Below are positions 17,387 through 23,831 of a stretch of 39,196 nt of DNA, in pieces; the first letter of the stretch is position 1; each line of letters begins with the position of its first letter. The DNA is taken from assembly GCF_001673315.1 (NCBI RefSeq), contig NZ_LZLQ01000026.1, forward strand, positions 1-39,196, in the 5' to 3' direction. A program made the translations under genes and the position numbers. The notes below the pieces were generated by a model. It had not been told where the DNA came from. It was given only the letters and a program-made list of their open reading frames with translations, and did not search any database. The stretch is from Mycobacterium asiaticum (GTDB lineage Bacteria > Actinomycetota > Actinomycetes > Mycobacteriales > Mycobacteriaceae).

Positions 17387-18049
17387 TCACGAGGCCGCCT
17401 CCAAATCAATTGAAGCCGTTGCACTTTGATAGATGCGTCGAACAGTGGACACCTGCCATGTAGGCCGGCCAGCGGGACTGAGGATCGCCTCGGCCTCCAA
17501 GGCGCGTGCGATGCGGCCGAAGCTCAGACCGGCATTGCGGTCGAGTACGATGCGCCGCACGACGCCAGCGGTCGCGAGCCGTGGTCGACCGATGCGCTCG
17601 CCGCGCGCCTTCTTGGCGGCGAGCCCTGCCTTCGTGCGCTCGCTGATGAGTTCGCGCTCGTACTCGGCGAAGTTGACCACCGTCCGCGCCATCATGCGAC
17701 CTGCTGCGGTCGACAGATCCAGGTTGATGTCGAGCACGACCAGCGACCAGCCCTGCGCTTGCGCTGCGTCAATTATGTTGGCGGCATGGACGATTGACCG
17801 CGCCAGGCGGTCGAGCTTCGCCACGATCAGTCCGTCGCCCTGGCCTGAGGCGAGCAGCTGCAACGCCTCCTGAAGGTTGGCGTTGATGCACTTGCCGCTG
17901 GCCCCCTCATCGGCGTGGTGCTCGACTGTCCAGCCGCGCCGCGCCGCCTCGGCGTCGATGGCCGACCGCTGCGCTTCCAGCCCGTTGCGGCTGTCGGCCT
18001 GCTCGTCGGTTGAGCAGCGCGAGTAGCCGAAGAACAGCTTCGTTTCCAT
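17387..18049 (-). CDS. Small serine recombinase (resolvase/invertase family)
   Basis: A 220-residue serine recombinase. The catalytic Ser is at position 10 in FFGYSRCSTDEQ. Further active-site parts are AKLDRLARS and the arm ERELISERTKAGLAAKKARG, followed by a C-terminal HTH (GLSFGRIARALEAE). The size fits resolvases and invertases that act on two nearby sites; large serine integrases are more than twice as long. AGGAGAG precedes ATG 18049. It sits 105 bases upstream of the integrase on the same strand. It could resolve multimers or invert a segment, but no inverted or repeated crossover site was recognised nearby, so its role is open. Confidence 0.92.
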   Translation of the reverse strand: METKLFFGYSRCSTDEQADSRNGLEAQRSAIDAEAARRGWTVEHHADEGASGKCINANLQEALQLLASGQGDGLIVAKLDRLARSIVHAANIIDAAQAQGWSLVVLDINLDLSTAAGRMMARTVVNFAEYERELISERTKAGLAAKKARGERIGRPRLATAGVVRRIVLDRNAGLSFGRIARALEAEAILSPAGRPTWQVSTVRRIYQSATASIDLEAAS

Positions 18050-18155
18050 GTCGTCTCTCCTAGCTTGAGGCGCAACCGGTCGGTTCCGCCTTTCGCCTCA
18101 AATTCTACGCCAACAGCAAACTCCTATCTGCAGTTGAACTGGTCTTTTACTTCTG

Positions 18156-18758
18156 TCAGCGACTGCGTTTCCGCGCTTGTCGGCGGGCCTCGGCGGCGTC
18201 CTCCAACGTCATCAGCCCGCCGCTCGCAGGCGGCATCTCGCCGCCGGGTACGTCGCCCGTCTCGGCGTCCCGCATCTCGTTCCCGGTCCGCTCGGGGTCG
18301 CGCGCGGGGTCGCTCTCGTCGGCGGGCTCGACGACCTCGGCGTCGATTACGTACGCGCCGTTTCGAGCGAGGTGCTCCGCGCGAGATATCGTTGCCACGC
18401 CAGCGATGTTGCCCATGAGCTGTTCCCAAGGTCTGAGCTCCACGGACACCTCGGATTTCGCGCCGAGACCCGCGCGGTCCAAGGCGTCGCGAATCGCGTT
18501 CAGCTTCACCGCTTCTGACTCAGCACCGGTCGCCATGCCGAGCAGCTCGCGGGCCATACGGTCGGCGGCAAGCTCAAGACGTTCCTTGGCCTTCCGTTTC
18601 ACGTGACCGGCCGCGCCGCCGTGAAACCGACACACGGTCCCGCCACGGATGGCCGCCTTCAGACACTGATCACCCGTTCTAGAACTGTGTGCGACGCAAC
18701 GGTTTTCGTTGTCGTGATCCGCCCACCAGCCCTCCGAGTAGACTTCTGCGCTGCCCAT
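18156..18758 (-). CDS. HGG-motif phage protein, possibly small-terminase-related
   Basis: A 200-residue protein with a compact zinc-binding-like motif near its start: Cys21, His24, Cys32, Cys43 and His46, ending in FHGG. Actinophage and prophage proteins with such a Cx2H...Cx2HGG pattern are common next to terminase genes and are sometimes called terminase small subunit. A helical part (LNAIRDALDRAGL) follows, then an acidic and Arg-rich tail. The start ATG 18758 has GGAG at a good distance and overlaps the stop of the gene before it (TAATG), so the two are translation-coupled. The longer open frame to 18884 overlaps that gene and was not used. No large terminase accompanies it. Function is inferred from context only. 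Confidence 0.6.
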   Translation of the reverse strand: MGSAEVYSEGWWADHDNENRCVAHSSRTGDQCLKAAIRGGTVCRFHGGAAGHVKRKAKERLELAADRMARELLGMATGAESEAVKLNAIRDALDRAGLGAKSEVSVELRPWEQLMGNIAGVATISRAEHLARNGAYVIDAEVVEPADESDPARDPERTGNEMRDAETGDVPGGEMPPASGGLMTLEDAAEARRQARKRSR

Positions 18759-19048
18759 TACTTGCTCCTGTTCTTGCCGATTTGATGGTTTTCGCGATGG
18801 TTCCGGGTGTGAAATGCGTCGATCAGCAACCAGCCGTCCTGAAGCACAAACCCGATGCCGTCGTCGCCGCGTTTCCGAATCCACTCGTTGATTTGTTCAG
18901 CGGACGGCGGTGCCGTGTTGTTTCTTCCGGTGAAACCGGTTGGCGGTGGACCTTTTTGACATTGTGGTAACGGGATGGGCGCCGGGTAGCCTGCTCGCAA
19001 ATATAGGGGCGCCAAGTCACGATAGGTGATTTGTGGCGGCAGCTTCAC
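18758..19048 (-). pseudogene. Truncated bifunctional primase-polymerase (N-terminal fragment)
   Basis: A 96-codon frame reads like the first part of the Prim-Pol domain of phage and plasmid primases: YLRAGYPAPIPLPQCQKGPP, then a GFTGRN element, then PSAEQINEWIRKRGDDGIGF and WLLIDAF, which stands where the metal-binding DVD segment should come. The family is usually several hundred residues, and the remainder, including the catalytic acids and helicase part, is missing. The tail KNRSK runs straight into the next gene. It begins with GTG 19048, overlapping the stop of the excisionase-like gene (GTGA). The fragment may be inactive or may have been kept as a small regulator; the intact overlaps suggest it is still translated. 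Confidence 0.55.
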
Positions 19049-19281
19049 CGCGGCGCATCCTCAGGCAGCCGGTAGACGCCTGTTTGGCGTCGCGATTCGA
19101 CCCAGCGCCGCAGATCGTTGATGCTGAAGTAATTACCGTTGCCGAATCGACTTGGCTCGAGCTCACGCCTCAGGACTGCATATTTGATCGTGCGACGGGT
19201 TACGGGGTATCCCCACTCACGCAACTTCTGAAATGCCGCCTCCTGGTTCAGGTTTGCGACATCGTCAGGGTTCGGGTCCAC
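19045..19281 (-). CDS. Excisionase-like MerR/HTH protein
   Basis: A small basic protein of 78 residues with a winged-helix/excisionase pattern: FQKLREWGYPVTRRTIKYAV, then an RFGNGNYFSINDLRRWVESR wing. Such proteins bend attachment-site DNA and favour excision by a tyrosine integrase. GTG 19281 is preferred over TTG 19299 because GGAAGGAA stands upstream of it. It overlaps the primase fragment, opening a coupled row that continues with the HGG gene, the serine recombinase and the integrase. Order and size agree with an xis role; a repressor role is possible. Confidence 0.65.
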   Translation of the reverse strand: MDPNPDDVANLNQEAAFQKLREWGYPVTRRTIKYAVLRRELEPSRFGNGNYFSINDLRRWVESRRQTGVYRLPEDAPR

Positions 19282-19552
19282 GCTGCTATTCCTTCCCAAA
19301 TGAAAAATCCTGGCCTACACGCCAAATGTCATTGACGCGCGCCAGGTTTCATGGGTGTTCAGCGCAGTCCCGCAGGTCCACAGCCTGCCGCCAAGCTCTC
19401 CCTTGGCAGCTTCTGCGTTGCCTTCGATCAATCAGTTGTCATCCCGACCTCTCGCGAGGCCGGTACCTATAGGTTACCCGAACCGCCGCCGACGCGCCGA
19501 GTACGGCGATTCGAAAGCGGCAGGGGCAGAACGGGTCACGCCGCTTCCAGAC

Positions 19553-19810
19553 CTAGCTGGCGGGGCTATATGCCTGGATATCCAGAAGCGTCTTTCGCTC
19601 GATTCCAAAAAGCGCCGCTCGTATACGCTGACCGATCTCTGCATCGCTCAAAGAGTCGTCAACAACGATCTGGAACCGAGTCATGCCCAGCGTCATGCGT
19701 TGGTTGTCAGAGTAAGCCCACGGTGGATCCAATTCGAACCCGTCGGCGAGCGTCGCCAAACAAATGCTTCCGTCCTTCAAGACGTAGGCGGTCCTAGGTT
19801 CAATCATCAT
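19553..19810 (-). CDS. Small protein of unknown function
   Basis: An 85-residue protein starting MMIEPRTAYVLKDGSICLAT, acidic overall, with a helical middle (SDAEIGQRIRAALFGIERKT). I recognise no family. AAAGGA stands before the ATG pair at 19810/19807. The longer open frame up to 19945 runs back through a terminator hairpin and is not credible. It lies alone between the structured RNA/terminator upstream and the excisionase-like gene downstream, all on the minus strand. A small regulatory or inhibitory role in the element is possible but unsupported. Confidence 0.55.
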   Translation of the reverse strand: MMIEPRTAYVLKDGSICLATLADGFELDPPWAYSDNQRMTLGMTRFQIVVDDSLSDAEIGQRIRAALFGIERKTLLDIQAYSPAS

Positions 19811-19842
19811 TGCAGTTCCTTTCAATATCGTTGTTAACGCCA

Positions 19843-19915
19843 AAAAACAAAAAGAGCGCACTTCGAAGACATGTCCTCTTGTCTTCGAGGATCCACGCCT
19901 TCGACGTACGCTCTT
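19843..19915 (-). terminator. Rho-independent terminator-like double hairpin with U tract
   Basis: On the minus strand AAGAGCGTAC pairs with GTGCGCTCTT (ten pairs including one G-U), followed at once by TTTGTTTTTT. Inside is a second stem, TCGAAGAC with GTCTTCGA, and a ten-base loop. The segment 19852-19868 could also pair over 15 of 17 bases with 19899-19915, so two folds may compete. It ends transcripts from the genes to its right, or acts as an attenuator 33 bases before the 85-residue gene. Confidence 0.7.
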
Positions 19916-19919
19916 GGGC

Positions 19920-20005
19920 CAGCCGCGGCTAGCCGTGAAGGGCACTTCGACCTTTGGTTATGAGCCGAACATCTACCCCGCCGTCGTGCGGGTTCGACCC
20001 TGGCA
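19920..20005 (-). ncRNA. Candidate structured RNA with tRNA-Met-like anticodon arm
   Basis: Minus-strand bases 19969-19953 form TTCGG, a seven-base loop CTCATAA (CAU anticodon, the canonical methionine loop) and CCAAA, a stem with one mismatch. Upstream stands GGCGGGGTA, like a tRNA-Met acceptor start, but it is engaged in a perfect hairpin (19977-19992) and no D arm separates it from the anticodon arm. The T arm is not recognisable. It is therefore not a normal tRNA. The terminator-like hairpin follows about ten bases later, so a discrete RNA of 100-170 bases could be made. It may be a decayed phage tRNA. Confidence 0.35.
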
Positions 20006-20129
20006 GTCTACAGGAGAACTGCGCCCGCCCCCACCTTCACGCCGGGCTGCCGCGACGGACCCGCCCGATCCCTCTCGTCGCGCGCCGCATCACGTCTCCG
20101 TCGCGATGAGCGGCCCGGACGGCGGTCTC

Positions 20130-20717
20130 CTAAAGCGTCGGACGGACCGGCGAGCCGGGGTCGATCCGAGCACCGGTTGGCAGCTGTGCTTGGGCAGCGA
20201 TTACACCCAGCTTGAAGTTGGTCTCGGCGGTCTGCTTTGACCAGGAATCACAGGCGTTGCAGATGCTGAAAATTACGATGAACTGGCCCTGCTCAAGCGG
20301 CAGGTATACAGCACGTCCACGGCACCCACCGGGTGCAAGTCGCACGTCACAGCCGCACCGCCCAACAGCGTCGGGTAGCGGAACGCGGGTCGTTATCATG
20401 TACGAAAAGCGTTCCATCGCATCGGCATAGACATAGAGGTCTGGGATGCAGGGGTAGTAAAGGAACGTGTCGCCGTCCGCCGCAGCCGCGATTCGGTCAC
20501 GAAACCGTTGGCGCATATTGCGCGTGGTTCGGTTCGCGAGTTCCCACATAGCGGGATTCCAATTGGGGTCGAAACGCCATGCGGTGGGGCTTGTCTCGCG
20601 GGTTACCAACGCTCTGGTGCGTTCGACTACCTGGATTGCTTGCACATGCGGGTTGTCGGCCTGCGGCGGCAGATCCATACCGTACTTCGTTCTCAGGTCG
20701 TATTCGTTGGTGCTCAT
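20130..20717 (-). CDS. Unknown element protein with a Cys cluster
   Basis: 195 residues, no family recognised. The N-terminal third is hydrophilic (MSTNEYDLRTKYGMDLPP), the middle helical and basic (TTRNMRQRFRDRIAAAADGD). From about residue 118 follow RCGCDVRLAPGGCRGRAVYL and then FIVIFSICNACDSW: five Cys arranged as CxC...C...CxxC, which could bind a metal. The start ATG 20717 overlaps the stop of the upstream HTH gene (ATGA), so the pair is co-translated and likely works together. It is probably a core element protein divergent from the capsid gene. A packaging, regulatory or anti-phage role is speculation. Confidence 0.6.
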   Translation of the reverse strand: MSTNEYDLRTKYGMDLPPQADNPHVQAIQVVERTRALVTRETSPTAWRFDPNWNPAMWELANRTTRNMRQRFRDRIAAAADGDTFLYYPCIPDLYVYADAMERFSYMITTRVPLPDAVGRCGCDVRLAPGGCRGRAVYLPLEQGQFIVIFSICNACDSWSKQTAETNFKLGVIAAQAQLPTGARIDPGSPVRPTL

Positions 20718-21007
20718 TGTGTCGCGTTGCCTTTCTGTTGGTTGTAGCGGGCCGCCCCGGCCGTGCGGCTAGGGCGGGTGACGATGAATCGCCACAGATC
20801 TTCGGTGCTGTACATTCGCCGTCCGCCGATAATCCGACAGATCAGTTCGTTGCGGTCCGTAACTGACTTCAGCCAGCGTTCGGTGATATCGACCCCGAGT
20901 TGTCGATACCACTCGACGGCCTGCGCAAGGTTCTTGTCTGGCACATGCGACAAGCTCAACCATTCCGGTGGCGGCACGACACGCACCACGGATTGTGCTC
21001 TAGCCAT
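20714..21007 (-). CDS. Small HTH/excisionase-like DNA-binding protein
   Basis: 97 residues. The middle resembles a MerR/excisionase-type fold: helix LAQAVEWYRQLGVDITERWL, then ICRIIGGRRMYSTEDLWRFI, with the wing-like GGRRMYS turn. The tail is short and basic. It is the first gene of the leftward transcript and faces the capsid gene across a 177-base region with an inverted repeat, so it is a good candidate for the element's control protein (inference). It is the second such protein in the element; the other at 19045-19281 is more excisionase-like by context. Confidence 0.55.
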   Translation of the reverse strand: MARAQSVVRVVPPPEWLSLSHVPDKNLAQAVEWYRQLGVDITERWLKSVTDRNELICRIIGGRRMYSTEDLWRFIVTRPSRTAGAARYNQQKGNATQ

Positions 21008-21090
21008 TACCTTTTAGCCTTTCGCCGATAGCTCGATTCTACCCGCCCTAGGCCGTTATACGCTCGTCCTATTCCGTCTCTTAGTAGTCT

Positions 21091-21115
21091 AATACCGTTG
21101 CAGATAAACGTTATT
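21091..21115. promoter_or_regulatory. Operator-like inverted repeat between divergent genes
   Basis: AATACCGTT and AACGTTATT are inverted repeats matching at 8 of 9 positions, seven bases apart, in the most A/T-rich part of the 177-base region between the HTH gene and the capsid gene. The position suits a site where the HTH protein controls both directions. No promoter boxes were fixed with confidence. Confidence 0.4.
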
Positions 21116-21184
21116 CGGCCGCGCCGGGCGGATTCGCGGTACGCTCGCCGTAATAGCGTTTTCGATAAGGCAGCGAGAGACGAA

Positions 21185-22297
21185 ATGGCAAATACAAAGG
21201 GCTTCAGCACTTCCGGCGATGTGCTCGTGAATGAGACAGCGGATGGCGTTGACCTGAACAAGATCTGGGATGAAATCGGCACCGCTCTGGCGCTCTACAA
21301 CCAGCACAGATCGGCGGTGGTTCGCCTCCTGAGTTACCCCACAACCGCCGTGGCAGACATCATCCCTCAAAGCATGGCCGGCGAATCTTTCGAATTGGCG
21401 ACCGAATTCGGCGTGCCGACCTCCTTACGCGAGCCCGCCGATTATCTCCACCTCGGCTACAACTTCCGTGACTACGACAAGAGCTTGCGGGCCACCTGGA
21501 GGTGGCTGAGAGCTGCTACCGCCGAGCAGGTCACCGCGCAAGTCACACGCATCTTTGAAGCAGACAACCGGCTCGTAACCGGCACGATCCTGCGCCGGTT
21601 GCTCGACCCCGCACAATCTTTCAATGAATGGCAGCACAAGTGCTACGGATTGTGGAGCGCTGACGGTATGGTCCCGCCCGAACACCTCGGACAGACATTC
21701 AATGGCAACCACACCCACTACCTCACCAGCGGCTCGACGACCATCGACTCCGCGGACATCGAAGACATGATCCACCACGTCACCGAACACGGCTACGGCA
21801 GATTCGGCAGCCAAGGCGGCCGACTCATCATCCTCTCCCACCCCAACCAGGTCGAAGACATGACCTTCTGGCGGGCAGGCGTGGACTATGGCGGAGCATC
21901 GACGCCTAAGTGGGATTTTGTGCCGTCTCAGGCCGCTCCGGCGTACTTCTCCACTGAGCATCTCGTCGGCGCGGTTCCGCCCGCCGACTTTAACGGCCTC
22001 CAAGTTCTAGGCAGCTACGGCGACGCCTGGCTCATCGAATCCCACTACGTGCCGGCCGGTTACGTCATCGTGGCTGCGACAGGCGGGCTCGATTCAGACA
22101 TGAATCCAGTCGGCTTCCGGCAGCACGTCAACCCCGCATACCAAGGGCTGCGTCATATTCCGGGTCGCGGACCGTACCCGCTCCAAGACAGCTTCTACGC
22201 GCGCGGGTTCGGCGTCGGCGTTCGACATCGAAGCGCCGCCGTCGTTATGCAGATAACCACCAACGGCAGCTACACGCCGCCGACGATCAAGACGTAG
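21185..22297 (+). CDS. Major capsid protein (actinophage type, HK97-like fold expected)
   Basis: 370 residues that read like a full-length actinophage major capsid protein: IWDEIGTALALYNQHRSAVV near the start, repeated LGYNFRDYDKSL and TFNGNHTHYLTSG in the middle, and the characteristic C-terminal part PLQDSFYARGFGVGVRHRSA followed by AVVMQI and a TPPTI end. Such proteins form the icosahedral shell. The HK97 fold is expected for this class, not visible in sequence. ATG 21185 (MANTKGFST) has a GAGAGACGA-type site upstream; the frame open to 21098 covers the operator-like repeat. Only one small gene follows; portal, protease and scaffold genes are absent. A family 2 encapsulin is less likely, since no cargo or cyclic-nucleotide-binding part is present. 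Confidence 0.75.
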   Translation: MANTKGFSTSGDVLVNETADGVDLNKIWDEIGTALALYNQHRSAVVRLLSYPTTAVADIIPQSMAGESFELATEFGVPTSLREPADYLHLGYNFRDYDKSLRATWRWLRAATAEQVTAQVTRIFEADNRLVTGTILRRLLDPAQSFNEWQHKCYGLWSADGMVPPEHLGQTFNGNHTHYLTSGSTTIDSADIEDMIHHVTEHGYGRFGSQGGRLIILSHPNQVEDMTFWRAGVDYGGASTPKWDFVPSQAAPAYFSTEHLVGAVPPADFNGLQVLGSYGDAWLIESHYVPAGYVIVAATGGLDSDMNPVGFRQHVNPAYQGLRHIPGRGPYPLQDSFYARGFGVGVRHRSAAVVMQITTNGSYTPPTIKT

Positions 22298-22303
22298 GCG
22301 AAC

Positions 22304-22561
22304 ATGACAACTGCATCATTTCGCCAGCGCCTGGGCTTCTGGAAAGACAGGACACCCGACGACCCGTCCGAGTTTTCCTGGGGACCTGGACTCGTGCCGC
22401 CCGGCAAGGACAACGCGCCGCCGAGCCAGGGCGGTAGGTACCGAGCGACGTGCCCACCGGTGGATTTCACTCGTAGCCACGACCTCAGCGTGCAAGTTAG
22501 GCAGACTAGACCGACGGCAGGTGACCCGCCGCGCGGCTACCCCGGCGAGCATATCGGCTAG
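22304..22561 (+). CDS. Small protein downstream of capsid gene, unknown
   Basis: 85 residues beginning six bases after the capsid stop, with AGGCGA before its ATG, so it is co-transcribed with the capsid gene. It is rich in Pro, Arg and Gly (FWKDRTPDDPSEFSWGPGLV, then repeated PP and RG turns) and probably largely unfolded. The conserved-looking FRQRLGFWKDRTPDDP start might be a binding segment. No family is recognised. A head-associated or packaging accessory role is suggested only by position. Confidence 0.5.
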   Translation: MTTASFRQRLGFWKDRTPDDPSEFSWGPGLVPPGKDNAPPSQGGRYRATCPPVDFTRSHDLSVQVRQTRPTAGDPPRGYPGEHIG

Positions 22562-22603
22562 AGACAGTCAGGGTCGGCACGGTCATCGGCGGCGTTACTG
22601 TCT
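22562..22603. terminator. Possible terminator between convergent genes
   Basis: AGACAGT (22562-22568) and ACTGTCT (22597-22603) form a perfect seven-base inverted repeat around a GC-rich loop, between the end of the small gene and the end of the ScoMcrA-like gene. A TTTT follows shortly on the plus strand. The position fits a terminator for either strand; the long loop weakens the case. Confidence 0.35.
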
Positions 22604-22617
22604 TAGGCCGATTTTGC

Positions 22618-23829
22618 TTAGGAAATGCGATATGTGTACGCAATTGGTTCGAGCCGTGATAAATCGAGCTCCCACGGCATGACTAATTCCAGCTCGCCAC
22701 AAGTCGCAGATGGCGGATCAGTGCTGCGGTCGAGAACGATGTTCCTTACCAGGGCGAACGCATTGTTGGGGTGTTCCGCAAGATGGAGCTTGACTTCGTT
22801 CCGCGTCAGGACGACAGCTTCGCCCGCCGTAGTAGTACCCTTCACTTCGATCTTGACGATCTCGTCACCCTTCATTGCGTGCACATCGTAAGACTGTGTG
22901 GCGCCAACGTCTTCGGTTGTGTATCCCAGTGCATTCTCGAAGTGCTCCCGAGTCAGCTGAACTGCGCGCAGCTCAATGGCCTTGATCTCTGCTGCGGTGA
23001 AACGCTGACCGCCGAACTTCCGTCTCGGATGGCTTACGGTCTCGACGGCAGCGAACGTCTCAAGGACCTCCGGAGAACTTGGCGAACTCGTACCCGGCTG
23101 CGACACAGACAATCCCAGCCGATCCAGTAGGGGCGTCACCGCAAGTTGTGCTCCCCCTGAACGTATCCTCCGCGCGAGAATTTGTATCGCGGCGGTAGCG
23201 AACGCATCATCCTCCGCCGACCGCCAGTGCACCTGCTCGGATAGACCCCCGAGAAGGTTCAGTCTCCTGACATCGGAGTCACTAATGGCTCCCGGCCCAG
23301 GCTTAGGACACTCCCACACGGGCGAGTTGCCCAGGGCAGCCCAGGGCATCGCGGGGTCAGGCGCGGTCGTCGCAATAGCGAACGGCGCAAGCAGCAGCGC
23401 GAGTTCATCGCGAACGTCGTTAAAGGGTTTAAGGCGTTGTTCATGCCTCCGTGCTCGTGCGATTGCCCAGAGGAGTACGACGTATTGGTACGGCGCAGGC
23501 TTACCGTGAGTCTGGTCAATCCGCAGCTGCGTGAGGGGAAACAGCAGTTCGCCCCGGTCGATGAAAAATCCGAGATCCTCAAGGATTGTCACGGCACCGC
23601 CCGGCCCCGTGCCTCCGAACGGTCGCTCAGTCGTCCAGTAATCATTGGTCGCAAAGCCGTGGGCGACGCCCGCGATCGCCTTGGAGTCGTAGAACTTGCC
23701 GTCATAGACAAGCCGAAATTTCGATGACTTGCCAAAGTTGTACCGTTTCAGGAACTCGGCCTGCCCAAGTTTGTCGTACTCGGCGATGGCCGCGAGAACA
23801 TCGCTTTCTTCAATGTCGCTAGGTGCCAC
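22618..23829 (-). CDS. ScoMcrA-head/sulfur-binding-like/DUF3883 restriction-type protein
   Basis: 403 residues with three parts. Residues about 8-90 match the ScoMcrA N-terminal head (LKRYNFGKSSKFRLVYDGK, then YDSKAIAGVAHGF). Residues about 95-195 look like the sulfur-binding domain that recognises phosphorothioate DNA (GKPAPYQYVVLLWAIARARR, then MPWAALGNSPVWE). Residues about 268-390 are a DUF3883 domain with a nuclease-like core: Asp315 in QSYDVHAMKG and Glu328-x-Lys330 in VKIEVKGTTT, a PD-(D/E)xK pattern. Known ScoMcrA carries an SRA and HNH nuclease instead, so the nuclease part differs. It starts at GTG 23829, two bases after the Mrr stop, so both form an operon. It probably restricts modified foreign DNA; whether sulfur or methyl marks are recognised is not settled. 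Confidence 0.75.
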   Translation of the reverse strand: MAPSDIEESDVLAAIAEYDKLGQAEFLKRYNFGKSSKFRLVYDGKFYDSKAIAGVAHGFATNDYWTTERPFGGTGPGGAVTILEDLGFFIDRGELLFPLTQLRIDQTHGKPAPYQYVVLLWAIARARRHEQRLKPFNDVRDELALLLAPFAIATTAPDPAMPWAALGNSPVWECPKPGPGAISDSDVRRLNLLGGLSEQVHWRSAEDDAFATAAIQILARRIRSGGAQLAVTPLLDRLGLSVSQPGTSSPSSPEVLETFAAVETVSHPRRKFGGQRFTAAEIKAIELRAVQLTREHFENALGYTTEDVGATQSYDVHAMKGDEIVKIEVKGTTTAGEAVVLTRNEVKLHLAEHPNNAFALVRNIVLDRSTDPPSATCGELELVMPWELDLSRLEPIAYTYRIS

Positions 23830-23831
23830 TC

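Noticed and set aside
19922..19992. Normal tRNA-Met gene on the minus strand
   Set aside because: The anticodon arm is good but D and T arms are missing and the acceptor start is used in another hairpin.
21185..22297. Encapsulin nanocompartment in place of phage capsid
   Set aside because: Sequence segments fit actinophage capsid proteins, and no encapsulin cargo gene or cyclic-nucleotide-binding domain is nearby. Not fully excluded without a structure prediction.
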